This document shows positions 1-10,378 of a stretch of DNA of 36,633 nt, piece after piece. Source of the stretch: Rhizophagus sp. LPA8_4_AMF (Eukaryota; Glomeromycota; Glomeromycetes; Glomerales; Glomeraceae); the NCBI GenBank assembly GCA_021464525.1, contig JADRCO010000348.1, positions 1-36,633 on the forward strand. The letters are read 5' to 3'. The first letter of the stretch is position 1. Each line of letters opens with the position of its first letter. The notes under the pieces were generated by a model. It made no database searches and had not been told where the DNA came from. It saw nothing but the letters and a program-made list of their open reading frames with translations. The translations under genes and the position numbers were made by a program.

Positions 1-5
1 AAAAA

Positions 6-55
<50 letters not shown>
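1..55. repeat. A9/T46 homopolymer tract
   Basis: Nine A followed by about 46 T open the window. On the minus strand this reads as a poly(A) tract, so it may be the tail of a retrotransposed sequence whose body is at higher coordinates. No recognisable body or target duplication was found, and an assembly-edge artefact is equally possible. Confidence 0.5.
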
Positions 56-56
<1 letters not shown>

Positions 57-542
57 TGCTTCAAATAAATTCACGAAATTTTCTAATGAAATATCTTGTT
101 AAAAAATTATTAAATTATGATCTTACCTTCCACAGTATCTTAGCGTGAATTTTTATTAGCGTTAGCGTTAAAAGATTATTTTATTATCAGATATGTGAAT
201 ATTAATTTTTACATAATTTATTATTAAACATTTTACTTTTAAGCCAAATGACATTAAGTACCATGAAATTTTTTTGTTCTTTGGTTTTTTTAATATGATT
301 TTTGCGAAATCATCTTTTTTAATAAGCGAAACCAAGTGAGGTAAAATCACGAAACAAAATCAGATGACTTGAAATTTCCTATTGGTAAAGGCGGAGAGGT
401 GAAGGAGAACCTATAAATTGATACATATAAGATTTATCTACTACTATCACAATATAGAAATTTAATTTCGTACGGAATGATTTTCTTTAAAGAATATTCT
501 TACTATTTATTTAACAAGGAACAATAATGTAAGAGGTATAAC
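56..542. other. AT-rich intergenic stretch, no gene seen
   Basis: No coding segment with family resemblance was found. The only sizeable open frame (minus, about 168-350) is low-complexity and matches nothing recognised. The stretch ends in the first copy of the 8-bp target duplication GGTATAAC (535-542). Confidence 0.5.
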
Positions 543-662
543 TAGGGATGGGGGTTAATTAACCGTTACGCGGAATTTTATGAGATTTGTACAGTATTAC
601 TAATGTAAAATTCGCACAGATCCCGATAAATTCCTGCAAATTCCATGGGAATCCCATCACTA
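543..662. mobile_element. 120-bp hAT-type miniature element with 8-bp TSD
   Basis: The element begins TAGGGATGGG and ends CCCATCACTA, imperfect terminal inverted repeats of 10 bp (one mismatch). It is flanked on both sides by the identical 8-mer GGTATAAC (535-542 and 663-670). An 8-bp target duplication is the hallmark of the hAT superfamily, and the TA-beginning ends fit it. It is non-coding and therefore non-autonomous. Internal sequence is AT-rich with a few CG dinucleotides. Confidence 0.8.
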
Positions 663-670
663 GGTATAAC

Positions 671-1323
671 GCTTTACCAAATTCCTTTATTTGCAATTAT
701 TTCTTCCCGTGGAAGCATGTGGAAGCATATATTTTGATATAATTTTACATACCAGCTGTTTGATTTTCAACAAATGATGTGATCGCATTTTATGTTTTAC
801 CTGTTACGATTTAGCGGAATTACTTGGACGATGATTTTTTTTTTGTGACCAAAACATGTGAAATATGTGAAATTTTGTAAACCGAAAAAAAGTAAAATTT
901 GGGATCATAAAAAATCACAAGTTTTATGATTTTTGTGAAATTTTGTGAAATACTGAACGGAAATTAACTACGAATATTCCGTAGCCCTACAGTTCCTACG
1001 CCATCTGAAATATGTGGGATCAGTGCATAGTGCATATTTGGGCGCCATACTCAAAATGACAAATATACAATGAAATTTTCGCGTATTATGTAACACAAAA
1101 AAAGAAAGGGAAACAATCAATATTAAAAAGTGATTATGTGATGAACGGAATTGAACATGAATCTTGCAGAAAGTTTAATAATGGAGTTTACTTTGTTTTT
1201 GTATTTTTTTATTTATAGAGTATTATAATATTTAAACTTTTTTGTAATAATAGCAACTAACAAAGACAAATCATATGTAATATTAAATATGCTTATAATT
1301 TATATAATTAAGTCTAAATCTAT
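671..1323. other. Intergenic stretch, nothing assignable
   Basis: AT-rich sequence with a local cluster of short GTGAAAT-type repeats around 845-960. No coding segment or RNA gene was recognised. It lies downstream of the first F-box gene on the minus strand and presumably contains that gene's 3' UTR. Confidence 0.4.
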
Positions 1324-2215
1324 CTATTTATGTATTGTTAATAGAGTGCCTGTAAAAGGTGGGGAAATATGAATTGGATTGTTCCTTGGATTATTTTTTT
1401 GTTTTGATATTTTACGTTGGTCAAAATATTTTTTTTTAGAATCAAGCCTACGCTTTTTATCATCTAACCAACATTGTTTATTTTCTTCTTGTAAATTGCA
1501 ATATTGAGAATAAGTAATATCTAATTGTTTTTTCCAATAATAATATTCACGGTTGAAATAACTATACGGCATGATATCAATGAATTCACGTGGATAATTT
1601 TTCATGTCTAATTCATCTCGTCTAAAAATTGTCTTTATATTAAAAAAAAAATACATTACACAGATATAAATATTAAAAAAAGAAAAATACATACGTCATG
1701 CAATTTTTTATTAAACATTTTTCGCAACATCTAACTTCCAATCCCCAATAAATGTTACATTCTATTTTTCGTTTACAAATTTGAAAACCCCAATAAATGT
1801 TACATTCTGTTTTTCGTTTACAAATTTGACAACCTCGTTCTATAATTAATAATTCAACATATTTTTTTTCAATCATTCCTTCCGGAGGAGGCATGGTTTC
1901 CTTTGGCATAAATTTTAGACGTGATTCCTTCCATATTTGTTGAGTGGTTGAAGAATTTGAAGTACATAAATATTCATGAAACTTCAAACATACTTGAGAA
2001 AGTGAGCATAAATCATTTGGTGGTAAAAAGGAACACATTATAATAAATATTTCAGGAGGAAGGCTAATAATTAAAGATTGTACTGTAGGGATATTTTTTA
2101 TATTATTTTCAGTTTTCACTTTAGTAGTAGAAGTATTAAAGAAGTTTAAAGAAAAATATAAAGAAAAATTAAAGAAATTTAAATGCATTGCGGGCATATT
2201 TAGTTCAGATTCCAT
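1324..2215 (-). CDS. F-box protein with Cys-rich (zinc-binding-like) domain, copy 1
   Basis: Two exons: 2215-1695 and 1621-1324. The intron (1694-1622) starts GTATGT and ends TTTTTAG, in phase 2, and joins two frames into a 272-residue protein. An F-box follows the amino-terminus at about residues 50-85 (L-P-P-E-I-F, then C-S-F-L-P-P-N-D-L, then S-Q-V-C). A Trp-Lys-Glu-Ser-Arg segment and a P-P-P-E-G-M loop come next, then a Cys cluster with CQIC/CEKC spacing. F-box proteins normally act as substrate adaptors of SCF ubiquitin ligases by binding Skp1; the substrate is unknown. Exon 2 carries the family block F-I-D-I-M-P...Y-Y-W-K-K but lacks the basic tail of copies 2 and 5, so the carboxy-terminus is short. 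A 45-bp in-frame duplication lies in the Cys domain. Its sequence is the most divergent of the array. Confidence 0.82.
1743..1832 (-). repeat. 45-bp in-frame tandem duplication inside the F-box gene
   Basis: Two adjacent 45-bp copies (1743-1787 and 1788-1832) differ at two positions only. Each encodes a 15-residue segment containing Q-I-C-K-R-K and E-C-N-I-Y-W-G, so the first half of the Cys cluster appears twice. The other family members in the window have a single copy. Confidence 0.9.
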
Positions 2216-3355
2216 ATTGATTGTATTTTAATCGAAAGTTTTAAAAATTCCAAAGGTATCGTCTTCAAACTTCATCTTATTTATAATATTTATTTGTACA
2301 GCGGATGAGCGTTGCGTATCGACAAGTCGCAGTAGCTGCGCCAAATACAAAGAAAAGGTATCTATGTAATACAATTATATAATACAAATGCTAATTCAGC
2401 ATATAATGAATATTTCTTTTGAATTCAACACTTGTTTACTCATTTTTGATATTTTGCATATCAGATACTATTTTTGTAATAGCATTAAAAAAGCTACTTT
2501 CATTCCATTGTGGATGGATACAGCCACTCTATGTATCACAAACAATTTGCATTACTAACCAACATTCTATTGAAACTTTTTTAGTATATAGTTCTTTTTT
2601 TATGTTAGAATATATTGACCTTTCGATTTTAAACAATGTAATTATTTAATCACTTCCTAATAAAAGTAGTTTTTCATTGCAAATTTGAAACAAAGGTGCG
2701 TAAAGCCGCAAACATATGACAAAAGGACTAGAGGATTCGGCGTTTCCGAGCCAACCAATCATAAGTCAATTTGGAGCTTGCATGTAGTACAAATAACTAG
2801 ATAGTCATTGATAATGACGGATTTATCAACCTTACAGTGGCAAATTAAACAGTACTTTTCTAATAAGACCATGTTTCCATGTATTTGTATTTTGAACATT
2901 GTAAATTGTCTATCTATTAATCGTAAAAATTTAAGTTGAGATACAATTAAATATGGTTAAATATTTCGGCAAAACCTTAAGCTTTTTTCCCGTTTAAGTG
3001 TAACTAAAGAATTCCACCGTAAAATTACCTTACTAAATTATCCGTATACTTGTGTCAATTACCTAAAATTATTTGTAAGGTATCTAAGATATTGAGGATA
3101 TTGACATATTTGGCAAATGATTTTTATGTGCATTACCATTTAGTAATAAAAGTTATTATTTATATTGGCGTTGTGTGCCACGACGATCTTATCAATAGCT
3201 ATAGTTCTTCCGTCTTCCCATAACTTATCAAGAAACTTGTTTCACGTAAACAGAAACTCAGTGATATGCAATACGTTTAGTATTACAATAATTATAAATT
3301 AACTATCAAAAATAAATACACTATCTAATTTTTTCTTTTTCTTAGAAAAATTAAG
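2216..3355. other. Intergenic stretch between divergent genes
   Basis: This separates the first F-box gene (minus) from the membrane-protein gene (plus), so both promoters should lie here. The open frame at 2419-2649 does not start with ATG and resembles nothing. No TATA-type motif stands out. A pyrimidine tract ending in TTCTTAG at about 3344 could be a splice acceptor, so the membrane-protein gene may have an unseen 5' exon. Confidence 0.4.
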
Positions 3356-4342
3356 ATGATACTGGCGATGATTAGATTTGTTTCTCTTGCAATTTTAATC
3401 TTTCTTGATTTTATAATATATTTGTTGCCTACATATATATTAAGTCTAATAATAAATTTTATAATAATATCGATTTGGTATTTTCCTTCAATATATCAAT
3501 TATATTCGTTCATTTTCACGACTAAAGAATATGATTCGAAAATGAAATTTTATTTGTTATTAATTTCTCTTATAATAATTGTTTTATATATTCCATTCTT
3601 TATAATATATTCAATTGGATATGCCATATTTTTTTCATTGATAAACCCATTAATAACAATCATACAAAGACCTGGGTATCCACTTTATTCACTTTCTCCA
3701 ACGGCTGCAATAGTTTACTTAATTTATAAATATATATGTAATCATTCTATTGAAGAATTTTTATTAGATTCTTTAATATTGGAAAAAATCAAAGAAGTTA
3801 AGCAACATTGTCATTTCCATCCTCTCAAATTTCCGGAAATAATAAAACAATTCAAATCAATATTTATTATATTAGATTTTTTTATAATCTTTTTAATTCT
3901 TATTATAATAATTATACCAGACTTAATAATATCAACTACAATTTTAGTAATTTGTTATTCTCTAATGCTATCTTATGATCTATCATTTAAATTATTAATA
4001 AATAATTATAAGTTTTCTTCATCTTACTTAAAATTTTGTTATTTTTTATTATTAATATTAGTTCCATTTGGTTATATAATATTACTTATTATATTACTTA
4101 TTTGTTATAATTTATATGGAATTTGTTGGTATATTAAGGTAATAGCTAGAATATTTTGTAAATCAATTGAATTATATTATAAAAATGACAATAATGGATT
4201 TTATGATGTTATAGACTTCTTTTGGGCAATTATTATTGAACCATTCCTAAGTAATGGTAATGAAGTGTATATTTATGTATGTTTTAGAATTAATTTAAAT
4301 TATAACCAAGAAATGTTGGATGTATTTTACAAATTATGTTAA
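3356..4342 (+). CDS. Multi-pass membrane protein, unknown function
   Basis: A single open frame of 328 residues starting with ATG. I do not recognise a catalytic family. The protein is strongly hydrophobic, with at least six likely membrane segments: about residues 5-30, 32-50, 66-98 (may be two), 170-200, 200-215 and 230-262. Between the membrane groups lies a hydrophilic loop at about 130-165 with K-E-V-K-Q-H-C-H-F-H-P; this Cys/His cluster could bind metal, but that is a guess. The tail (270-328) is again soluble, with several aromatic residues. No clear signal peptide is separable from the first membrane segment. It ends 165 bp from the convergent F-box gene at 4508. Codon use is as AT-rich as its neighbours. 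Length and intactness suggest a real gene. Confidence 0.7.
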   Translation: MILAMIRFVSLAILIFLDFIIYLLPTYILSLIINFIIISIWYFPSIYQLYSFIFTTKEYDSKMKFYLLLISLIIIVLYIPFFIIYSIGYAIFFSLINPLITIIQRPGYPLYSLSPTAAIVYLIYKYICNHSIEEFLLDSLILEKIKEVKQHCHFHPLKFPEIIKQFKSIFIILDFFIIFLILIIIIIPDLIISTTILVICYSLMLSYDLSFKLLINNYKFSSSYLKFCYFLLLILVPFGYIILLIILLICYNLYGICWYIKVIARIFCKSIELYYKNDNNGFYDVIDFFWAIIIEPFLSNGNEVYIYVCFRINLNYNQEMLDVFYKLC

Positions 4343-4507
4343 ATAATATTTCCCAAAAAAAATAAAATAGAATATAATATGTTATATATCAGTTTATTTT
4401 TTTTTAAAAAAAAAAATTAAAAATATTTTAGCTTAAAAAATAACATATAAAAGTACTTGAATACATAATATTATTTATTATTAAAAATCTCTGTTAATAA
4501 TTGATAT

Positions 4508-5682
4508 CTAACCATATCTATAAGCAAATTTATTTTTAAAATTTTTTCTTCTCACTTTCATGTTATATTTATTAAGTTTATTATTTGGTTCCCTTTTATT
4601 TTTATTCTTTTTAGTTTTAATAAAATTATTTCTTTTTTGTTCATTGGAATTTTCAAGATAATTATTTGCTGAATTTAATCTTGTCCTTACATTAAAAGTA
4701 GATTGATATGATTCATTTTCAAGTCTTTTAATATGAAGTTGTATTAATTGAGGTATATCATTATTGTTAATTTTTTCAACTTTTTCAACCTTTTCAACTT
4801 CTTTAACTTCTTTAGTAACATTTTGTACAAAAAATCTGGATAGAGGTGGAGAAGGTGGGGGTGGAGCTGATAGAGAACGTCGTGAATAAAATGAATATAA
4901 AAAGCTAAAATCATCTTCTATGATATCACAGTATGCATGTGGAGATAATAAATAATATCTCGTTTTTTCTTTTTCTTCGGATTTACGTAATTCACGTTGT
5001 CTAACGTAATTAATTATAGAATCAAATACTTGTTTTTTATCATCCAACCAAATTTTTTTCTCCTTCCTAAATAAACCATAGTATTGAGAATATGCAAGAT
5101 CTACTTTTTCTTTCCAATAATATTTTTTACAAAAGAAATATCCGGTATGAGTGCATGGCATAATATTAACAAATTCTATCGGACATTTAATTTTGATAAT
5201 CAAATCAAACCGACTAATTTATTATAAATTTTAATTTTTATAAGAGTTATTATTAGTTTAAAAAATTTATAAATTATGAATTTAAATATTATTATTTAAA
5301 AGATTTGAAAATAAATATACCTTACAGCGTTTTTGTAAAAACACTTTTTACAACACCTAATTGTAAATTCCCAATAAATTTTGCATTCTTTAGTTTGTTT
5401 ACAAATTTGACAACCTCGTTCTGTAATTAATAATTCAGCATATTTTTCTTCACTCATGCCTTCTGGTGGAGGCATATCTTCTTTTGGCATAAATTTTAAA
5501 CGAGATTCCTTCCATATTTGTTGAGTAACAAAAGAATTTGGAGCACATAAATATCCACGAAATTTACGACACACTTGAGAAAATGTGAATAAATCAACTG
5601 GTGGTAAATAAGAACAAATTTCAATAAAGAGTTCAAGTGGAATATTTGTAATTGGCGAGTCTACTGCGGGAATAACCTGCAT
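4508..5682 (-). CDS. F-box protein with Cys-rich domain and basic tail, copy 2
   Basis: Two exons, 5682-5321 and 5213-4508, joined by a phase-2 intron (5320-5214; GTATAT...AATTAG), give 355 residues. The ATG at 5682 was chosen because the frame upstream has only a TTG. The F-box lies at about residues 13-50. The Cys cluster is C91-x2-C94, C100, C110/C111 and C114, with a W-K-E-S-R and P-P-P-E-G-M linker before it. The order F-box, W..SR, PPPEGM, CxxC, CxxC recalls F-box proteins common in Basidiomycota (established pattern from memory). Exon 2 begins with a conserved block (P-I-E-F-V-N-I-M-P...Y-Y-W-K-E), then a Pro-rich stretch, a K-V-E repeat and a Lys/Arg-rich tail ending Y-R-Y-G. It is likely an SCF adaptor, target unknown. 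The middle region is nearly identical to the pseudogene at 7519-8606, including the intron. Confidence 0.85.
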
Positions 5683-5713
5683 TGTGTTGGTCAAACTCTT
5701 GGAGTTTTTATTC

Positions 5714-5724
5714 CACTTTATATA
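5714..5724 (-). promoter_or_regulatory. Possible TATA element of F-box copy 2
   Basis: On the minus strand this reads TATATAAAGTG, about 32-42 bp upstream of the ATG at 5682 and downstream of the shared array motif. F-box copy 7 has the same TATATAAAGTG at 13745-13735 about 41-51 bp before its ATG. Copies 3 and 5 lack it. Function is inferred from position only. Confidence 0.4.
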
Positions 5725-5737
5725 AATACTTGAATGA

Positions 5738-5761
5738 GATCTTCAATGCATGATTACGTTT
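5738..5761 (-). promoter_or_regulatory. Shared upstream motif of the F-box array (copy 2)
   Basis: A 24-bp sequence containing CATGCATTGAAGATC on the minus strand, 56-79 bp before the ATG. The same sequence precedes copies 3 (8655-8678) and 5 (11525-11548), and its GATC-proximal half precedes copy 7 (13760-13772). It includes the palindrome ATGCAT. It could be a promoter element or simply unerased duplicated flank. Confidence 0.5.
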
Positions 5762-5882
5762 CAGGATATAAATAATTTACATATTACACAACAACGGGAT
5801 AAACAAAAAGACACAATATGATTGAATTTTCAATGTTTTTTTTTTTAATTTAGTGTAATGTTTAAAAAATAAAAGAGGTGTA

Positions 5883-5906
5883 ACCATATTTGTAAGAAAA
5901 TATGAA
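5883..5906 (-). pseudogene. Trace of an F-box exon 2 end
   Basis: A short stretch around 5883-5906 resembles the conserved last codons of F-box exon 2 (compare 7519-7540 and 10379-10400). Together with the exon-1 trace at 7125-7310 it may mark one further decayed copy between copies 2 and 3. The resemblance is short and could be chance. Confidence 0.25.
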
Positions 5907-6011
5907 AAAAAATCCCTTTTATTAAATTAAATTACTAATTAATCCTTTTTCTTATTCCTGGTATAAATTTAGTCTCGCTTCTGTACTTAAAATAAATCAA
6001 CGTACCGTATA

Positions 6012-6107
6012 GTCTCGAAATAAGCAACTTTTTTTTACACGTAATATCAGCCAAGCTACTGTAGGCAAAAATTTCTATAATACCGGTAAGGGGTGCTTAT
6101 TTTTGAC
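6012..6107. mobile_element. Possible ~96-bp Tc1/mariner-type miniature element
   Basis: The ends GTCTCGAAATAAGCA and TGCTTATTTTTGAC are imperfect inverted repeats (about 11 of 15 positions) and are bounded by TA on both sides. The size fits a miniature element, but the inverted repeat is weak, so this is tentative. Confidence 0.35.
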
Positions 6108-6893
6108 TAGACTTTATTCATTTCAATTAACAGACGTTTTAGGCTTGATTGTTTGTTTAACGTACTCCACCCTTAGAAAATCTAAATTTGATAAAGATAT
6201 AACAACACATATATATTTAAATGCTCCCTCTAAATTTAAATTACGGTTTCTAAATTTTTCTAAAGTTCCAAATTTTCCCAAATTCCCAAAGGTTTATTAC
6301 GTTTAATTTATTTAGTTCGTTTAATGAAAACTATCTTCCCCCCAGGTTAAACAATCTACCAAGTTGGAACGCCCTTATTATAATTTTTGGAAGCCTAAAT
6401 AGAGATGAAAAGGTAGTTTGGCGAAAGAGTTGGGAACGTACAGTATGAAAATCAATGTAAAAGATATGACTTTCATATTTCATTATAGAATTAAATAAAT
6501 TTCTTTTATCATTAAACTATATTTTTTAATTTAGTTCGAATATGAAAGATTCAATTACTCTATCATATATGGAAGATAATTCTGGTGAACATTTATTTTC
6601 GGTTATAATTAACCTTATAAAAATTTTTATTTGAATATTCCCATTATTTCTCTGTAGCTTTCGTAAAATCCCGTGAAAATTCACGGATATCCGTGTTAGA
6701 GAGATGAAAATTTCCATGATTTAAGGTTATAAATTCCACGAAAATGATACATTCACGAAAAAAACATGGAAATATAAAACACGGACCAACATTTTTTATA
6801 GGGTAAGCTAACTAATTTATTATTATGGTCATTATTTTTAAAAAAAGTTTTAAAATAGATAAATTACACTTTATTTGCTCTATTTATACCATA
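6108..6893. other. Intergenic stretch with short inverted motifs
   Basis: No gene was found. The open frames at 6103-6306 and 6526-6717 lack family resemblance. Around 6660-6770 there are repeated CCGTGAAAATTCACGG-like inverted motifs, perhaps the remains of another palindromic element; boundaries could not be set. Confidence 0.3.
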
Positions 6894-7042
6894 CAGTTCA
6901 CTCTCACTATCGTGAATCCCATGGGCTGGAGATTAAGATTCGTTATACTGTGAAATTCACTATACTAAGGGTCATTTTATTATATATAAAAAAATCTGTA
7001 CTTCGTTATAGCAATATAAAATTCGTTATAGAGGGTGAACTG
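6894..7042. mobile_element. 149-bp pogo/Tc1-type miniature element with TA TSD
   Basis: It begins CAGTTCACTCTCACTATCG and ends in the inverted counterpart CGTTATAGAGGGTGAACTG, bounded by TA at 6892-6893 and 7043-7044. Terminal CAGT with a TA target duplication is typical of the pogo/Tc1-mariner superfamily. It has no coding capacity; the open frame crossing it is a by-product. Confidence 0.7.
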
Positions 7043-7124
7043 TATTACAGTTTTTTTTGTAACGAAATATTACTCAATATCTAATTTCTAATTCCTAAAA
7101 ATTACATTTTTAGCTCGCTTAAGA

Positions 7125-7310
7125 TCTACAACCTCATTTTAATATTGATAATTCAACATATTTTTTTCGTTCATTCATTCCAGTAGACATGATATAATTT
7201 TCCATATTTACTGAGCTGCCAAAAATTTGGATCTATAAAAATCAGCTGGGATAGAAGGAAGCATATTAATAAAAAGTTTGAAAGAAAAATTTGTAATTCA
7301 CGAATATAGA
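7125..7310 (-). pseudogene. Decayed F-box exon 1 relic
   Basis: Short stretches match the exon-1 sequence of neighbouring copies on the minus strand: the segment over the PPPEGM/EEKYAELL region (about 7140-7195) and the F-box start (about 7240-7300). Indels and substitutions remove any open frame. It lies between copies 2 and 3, where the array pattern predicts a relic. Confidence 0.55.
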
Positions 7311-7518
7311 ATGTTTTATTTAAAGGTCTCTTACATGAAATTATTATTATTTTACAATAATGAAGTATTAGAGACAGTTAATGCAATTAAATTCCTATTT
7401 ATAATAATAAGATACCCAATTGCATTCACGCAATATATTATACTACATTGAATGTTAATCTTAAATAAATTTATGATTACTATTATTTGTTTAAATATCT
7501 AACTTGACCATATTAGCC

Positions 7519-8606
7519 TTAACCATATTTACGAGAAAATTTATTTTTATAATTCTTTCCTTTCACTTCATATTGTATTTATTAAGTTGATATTTTTTCC
7601 ATTTAGTTTTAACAAATTTTTGTTCATTAGAATTTTCAAGATAATTATTTAAAGAATTTAGTCTTGTCCTTGCATTAACAGTAAATTTATATGATTCATT
7701 TTCAAATCTTTTAATATGAAGTTGAATTAATTGAGGTATTTCATTATTATATCGTTTTTTTCAGCATTTTCAACTTCTTTAGCCATACTTTGCACAAAAA
7801 ATCTGGATAGAGGTGGAAAAGGTGGAGGCGATGGAGGCGATGGAGGTCGTAAATAATACGGATATGAATAAATAAAATCATCCTCTATGATATCACAGTA
7901 TGAATGTAGAGATAAAAGAAAATGTCCTGCTTTTTCTTTTTCTCTGAATTTACGTGATTCACGTAATTCATTATAGAATCAAACATTTGCTTTTTATTAT
8001 TCAACCAAAATTTTTTCTCTTTTTTTTTGATAAACCATAATATTGAGAATATGCAAGATCTACTTGCTCTTTCCAATAATATTTTTTACAAAAGATATAT
8101 CCGGTATAGGTGCATGGCATAATATTAACAAATTCTAATGAACATTTAGTTTTGGTAATCAAATCAAACCGACTAATTTATTATAAATTTTAATTTTATA
8201 AGAGTTATTATTAGTTTAAAAAATTTATAAATTATGAATTTAAATATTATTATTTAAAAGATTTGAAAATAAATATACCTTACAGCGTTTTTGTAAAAAC
8301 ACTTTTTACAACACCTAATTGTAAATTCCCAATAAATTTTGCATTCTTTAGTTTGTTTACAAATTTGACAACCTCGTTCTGTAATTAATAATTCAGCATA
8401 TTTTTCTTCACTCATGCCTTCTGGTGGAGGCATATCTTCTTTTGGCATAAATTTTAAACGAGATTCCTTCCATATTTGTTGAGTAACAAAAGAATTTGGG
8501 GCACATAATATCCACGAAATTTACGACACACTTGAGAAAGTGTGAATAAATTAGCTGATGGTAAAAAAGAACAGATTTCAATGAAGATTTCAGGAGAAAA
8601 ATTCAT
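7519..8606 (-). pseudogene. F-box gene copy 3, frameshifted
   Basis: All parts of the two-exon family gene are present: ATG at 8606, F-box, Cys cluster, the intron in the usual place, the exon-2 block and the terminal K-Y-G stop at 7519-7521. The frame is broken in several places. One base is missing at about 8507 relative to copies 2 and 5. There is a shift at the T-run near 8030, and further losses lie in the basic tail (7560-7620). From about 8510 down through the intron it is almost identical to copy 2. From about 8515 up to the upstream motif it matches copy 5 instead, so it is a mosaic. It was probably recently functional. Confidence 0.85.
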
Positions 8607-8654
8607 AATGGTGAGTGTATTGCAGGAATTTTTGTCAAACTAATTTAAGAACGG

Positions 8655-8678
8655 GATCTTCAATGCATGATTACGTTT
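8655..8678 (-). promoter_or_regulatory. Shared upstream motif of the F-box array (copy 3)
   Basis: The same 24-bp sequence as upstream of copy 2, here 49-72 bp before the ATG of the pseudogene. The flank above it (to about 9050) aligns with the flank of copy 5 (11549-11880). Confidence 0.5.
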
Positions 8679-9099
8679 AGATTACGTAGTATTTATTGAT
8701 CAGAATAATAATGATCTATTTAAAGAATTTCATTGAATATCAAATTGACGTAAAACAAAATATTTCACCTTTTTTTTTTGTTTTTTTTAAAAAAAAAAAA
8801 ATAAAGAAAATTTTAGTGGCGAAATATTAAATTTATTAATTAATTCTCATTTGTCTCTTTATTGTCGGTAAGTTGTCATTTTTTTTTTTTGACTATTAAA
8901 AATTTCATGATTAAGAATTTTGGTTTATTTTAAAGATATAATTTATCTACAATTAACAGAGGTATCTGGTATATTTTACCTTTCTTAACAAAAAATCTTT
9001 CACGGACGGGATTAGTTAGAGGACAGAAACTAAGACATAAATTACAAATTTACAGGATGATAGAATCAAAATAAATCCTCTCGCTTGTAATTACATTGT

Positions 9100-9600
9100 C
9101 TAATATATCACTTATCGATATAATTCTTTTATCATCTAATCAAAACGCAAGATATATATATTATTTATCCAATAACAGTAAATCTGGTGGTATAAGCATG
9201 GCATAACAGACTAATTTAATTTTTATATTTAAAAAAGAAAAATAACTGAATAAATTACAAATATGGTATTCTATTTAGTTACAAAATTACGTTACGGTTT
9301 TATGTATTTGTAAAACCTACTTTACAACATCAAGATTGAAATTTCTAATAAAATTTACATTCTTTAATCGTTTACATTTGACAACTTTGTTCCGTTATTG
9401 ATCATTCAACATATTTTCCTTCGCTCATCCTTTCTTTAGAGCAAGATTTGGGTTTCCAAAGAATTTGCAGTATATAAATATCAGCGAAATTCATAACATA
9501 CTGGCGGGATAGAGTTAATAAATCAACTAGTGATAAAAGAGAACAGATTCAATAGGTTCAGGGTGAAGGTTAGTATTTGGCGTGTATCTGTATTTTTTAT
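9100..9600 (-). pseudogene. Decayed F-box gene relic (upstream of copy 3)
   Basis: Exon-1-like sequence at about 9300-9596 and exon-2-like sequence at about 9107-9215 flank an intron-like segment, in the family order on the minus strand. Indels and lost starts leave no open frame. It resembles the relic at 11895-12350 more than the intact copies. This implies that a pair of one live gene plus one older relic was duplicated together. Confidence 0.7.
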
Positions 9601-9664
9601 TCATTTTGATTAACTTTCTATTTCACGTGAAACTAAATATCATTTACAATGGGGTGTTGATGAC

Positions 9665-10170
9665 GAATTTACCACAACATCATAATAGTCAATAATCTCG
9701 ACACTAAAATCCTGACAGTCTCAAAATCCCGACAGATCAAAATCCCAATATCTATATAAACCCGACAGCAGAAAATCCTGACAGTCAATCCCGAAAAAAA
9801 AAAAAATGTTTATTTTAAATTAAGCGTATTACAATTAAGTTTTATATCCGGTATCCTATAAGATCAATAATTTTGCTCATATATCCGGCATGTTACGAGT
9901 GTTACGTCATTATTGCCGGAAATAAATATCCGGCAAAAATGATGTAACATACCGAATATGAGCTAATTTATCATGATCACGTAAGTCTACCAGGAATAAT
10001 AAATATTTAATAATTATATTAATTAGATTAAACAAAAAAATTTATCATTTCAAAAAATGATTATACATAAATTACTGGGATCTTACCAGCAGGATTTTTA
10101 ATAGTTGGGATTCTGTGACCGTCGAGATTTTGATTTGAGATTACGGACTTCGGGAATTTTGTGAGATCCC
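9665..10170. mobile_element. 506-bp DNA element with 9-bp TSD (Mutator-like?)
   Basis: The perfect 9-mer GTTGATGAC flanks the element (9656-9664 and 10171-10179). The paralogous region near 12425-12445 has the same surrounding sequence uninterrupted, with one 9-bp counterpart, so it is an empty site. A 9-bp duplication suggests a Mutator-like element (established rule). The terminal repeats are poor, but both ends carry repeats of an AAAATCCCGACAG-like motif, inverted between the two sides (left 9695-9790, right 10080-10165). It is non-coding. Confidence 0.7.
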
Positions 10171-10179
10171 GTTGATGAC

Positions 10180-10378
10180 AGTTTATGTTATTTATTTATT
10201 ATTTTATGGTAAGATAATAGAATTTATTTTTCATTGATTACATCGAATATAACATATTGAACAGACTTAAAGTTGAAAAAACTGAATAAATTTATTCGTT
10301 AAACTTTTAAATATTTAACTTAACAATTCAAAATTTAATTTCTAGTTACATATAAAAGTAATCACATATTTATTTAAC
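10180..10378. other. Spacer between DNA element and F-box copy 5
   Basis: AT-rich spacer matching part of the paralogous spacer at 12440-12720. It holds the presumed 3' UTR of copy 5. No other feature was seen. Confidence 0.4.

Noticed and set aside
2419..2649. Plus-strand open frame of 76 codons
   Set aside because: Begins with a non-ATG codon, AT-rich low complexity, no family features, in the intergenic stretch between divergent genes.
6875..7084. Plus-strand open frame of 69 codons
   Set aside because: Lies across the palindromic pogo-type miniature element; the frame is made by its inverted repeats.
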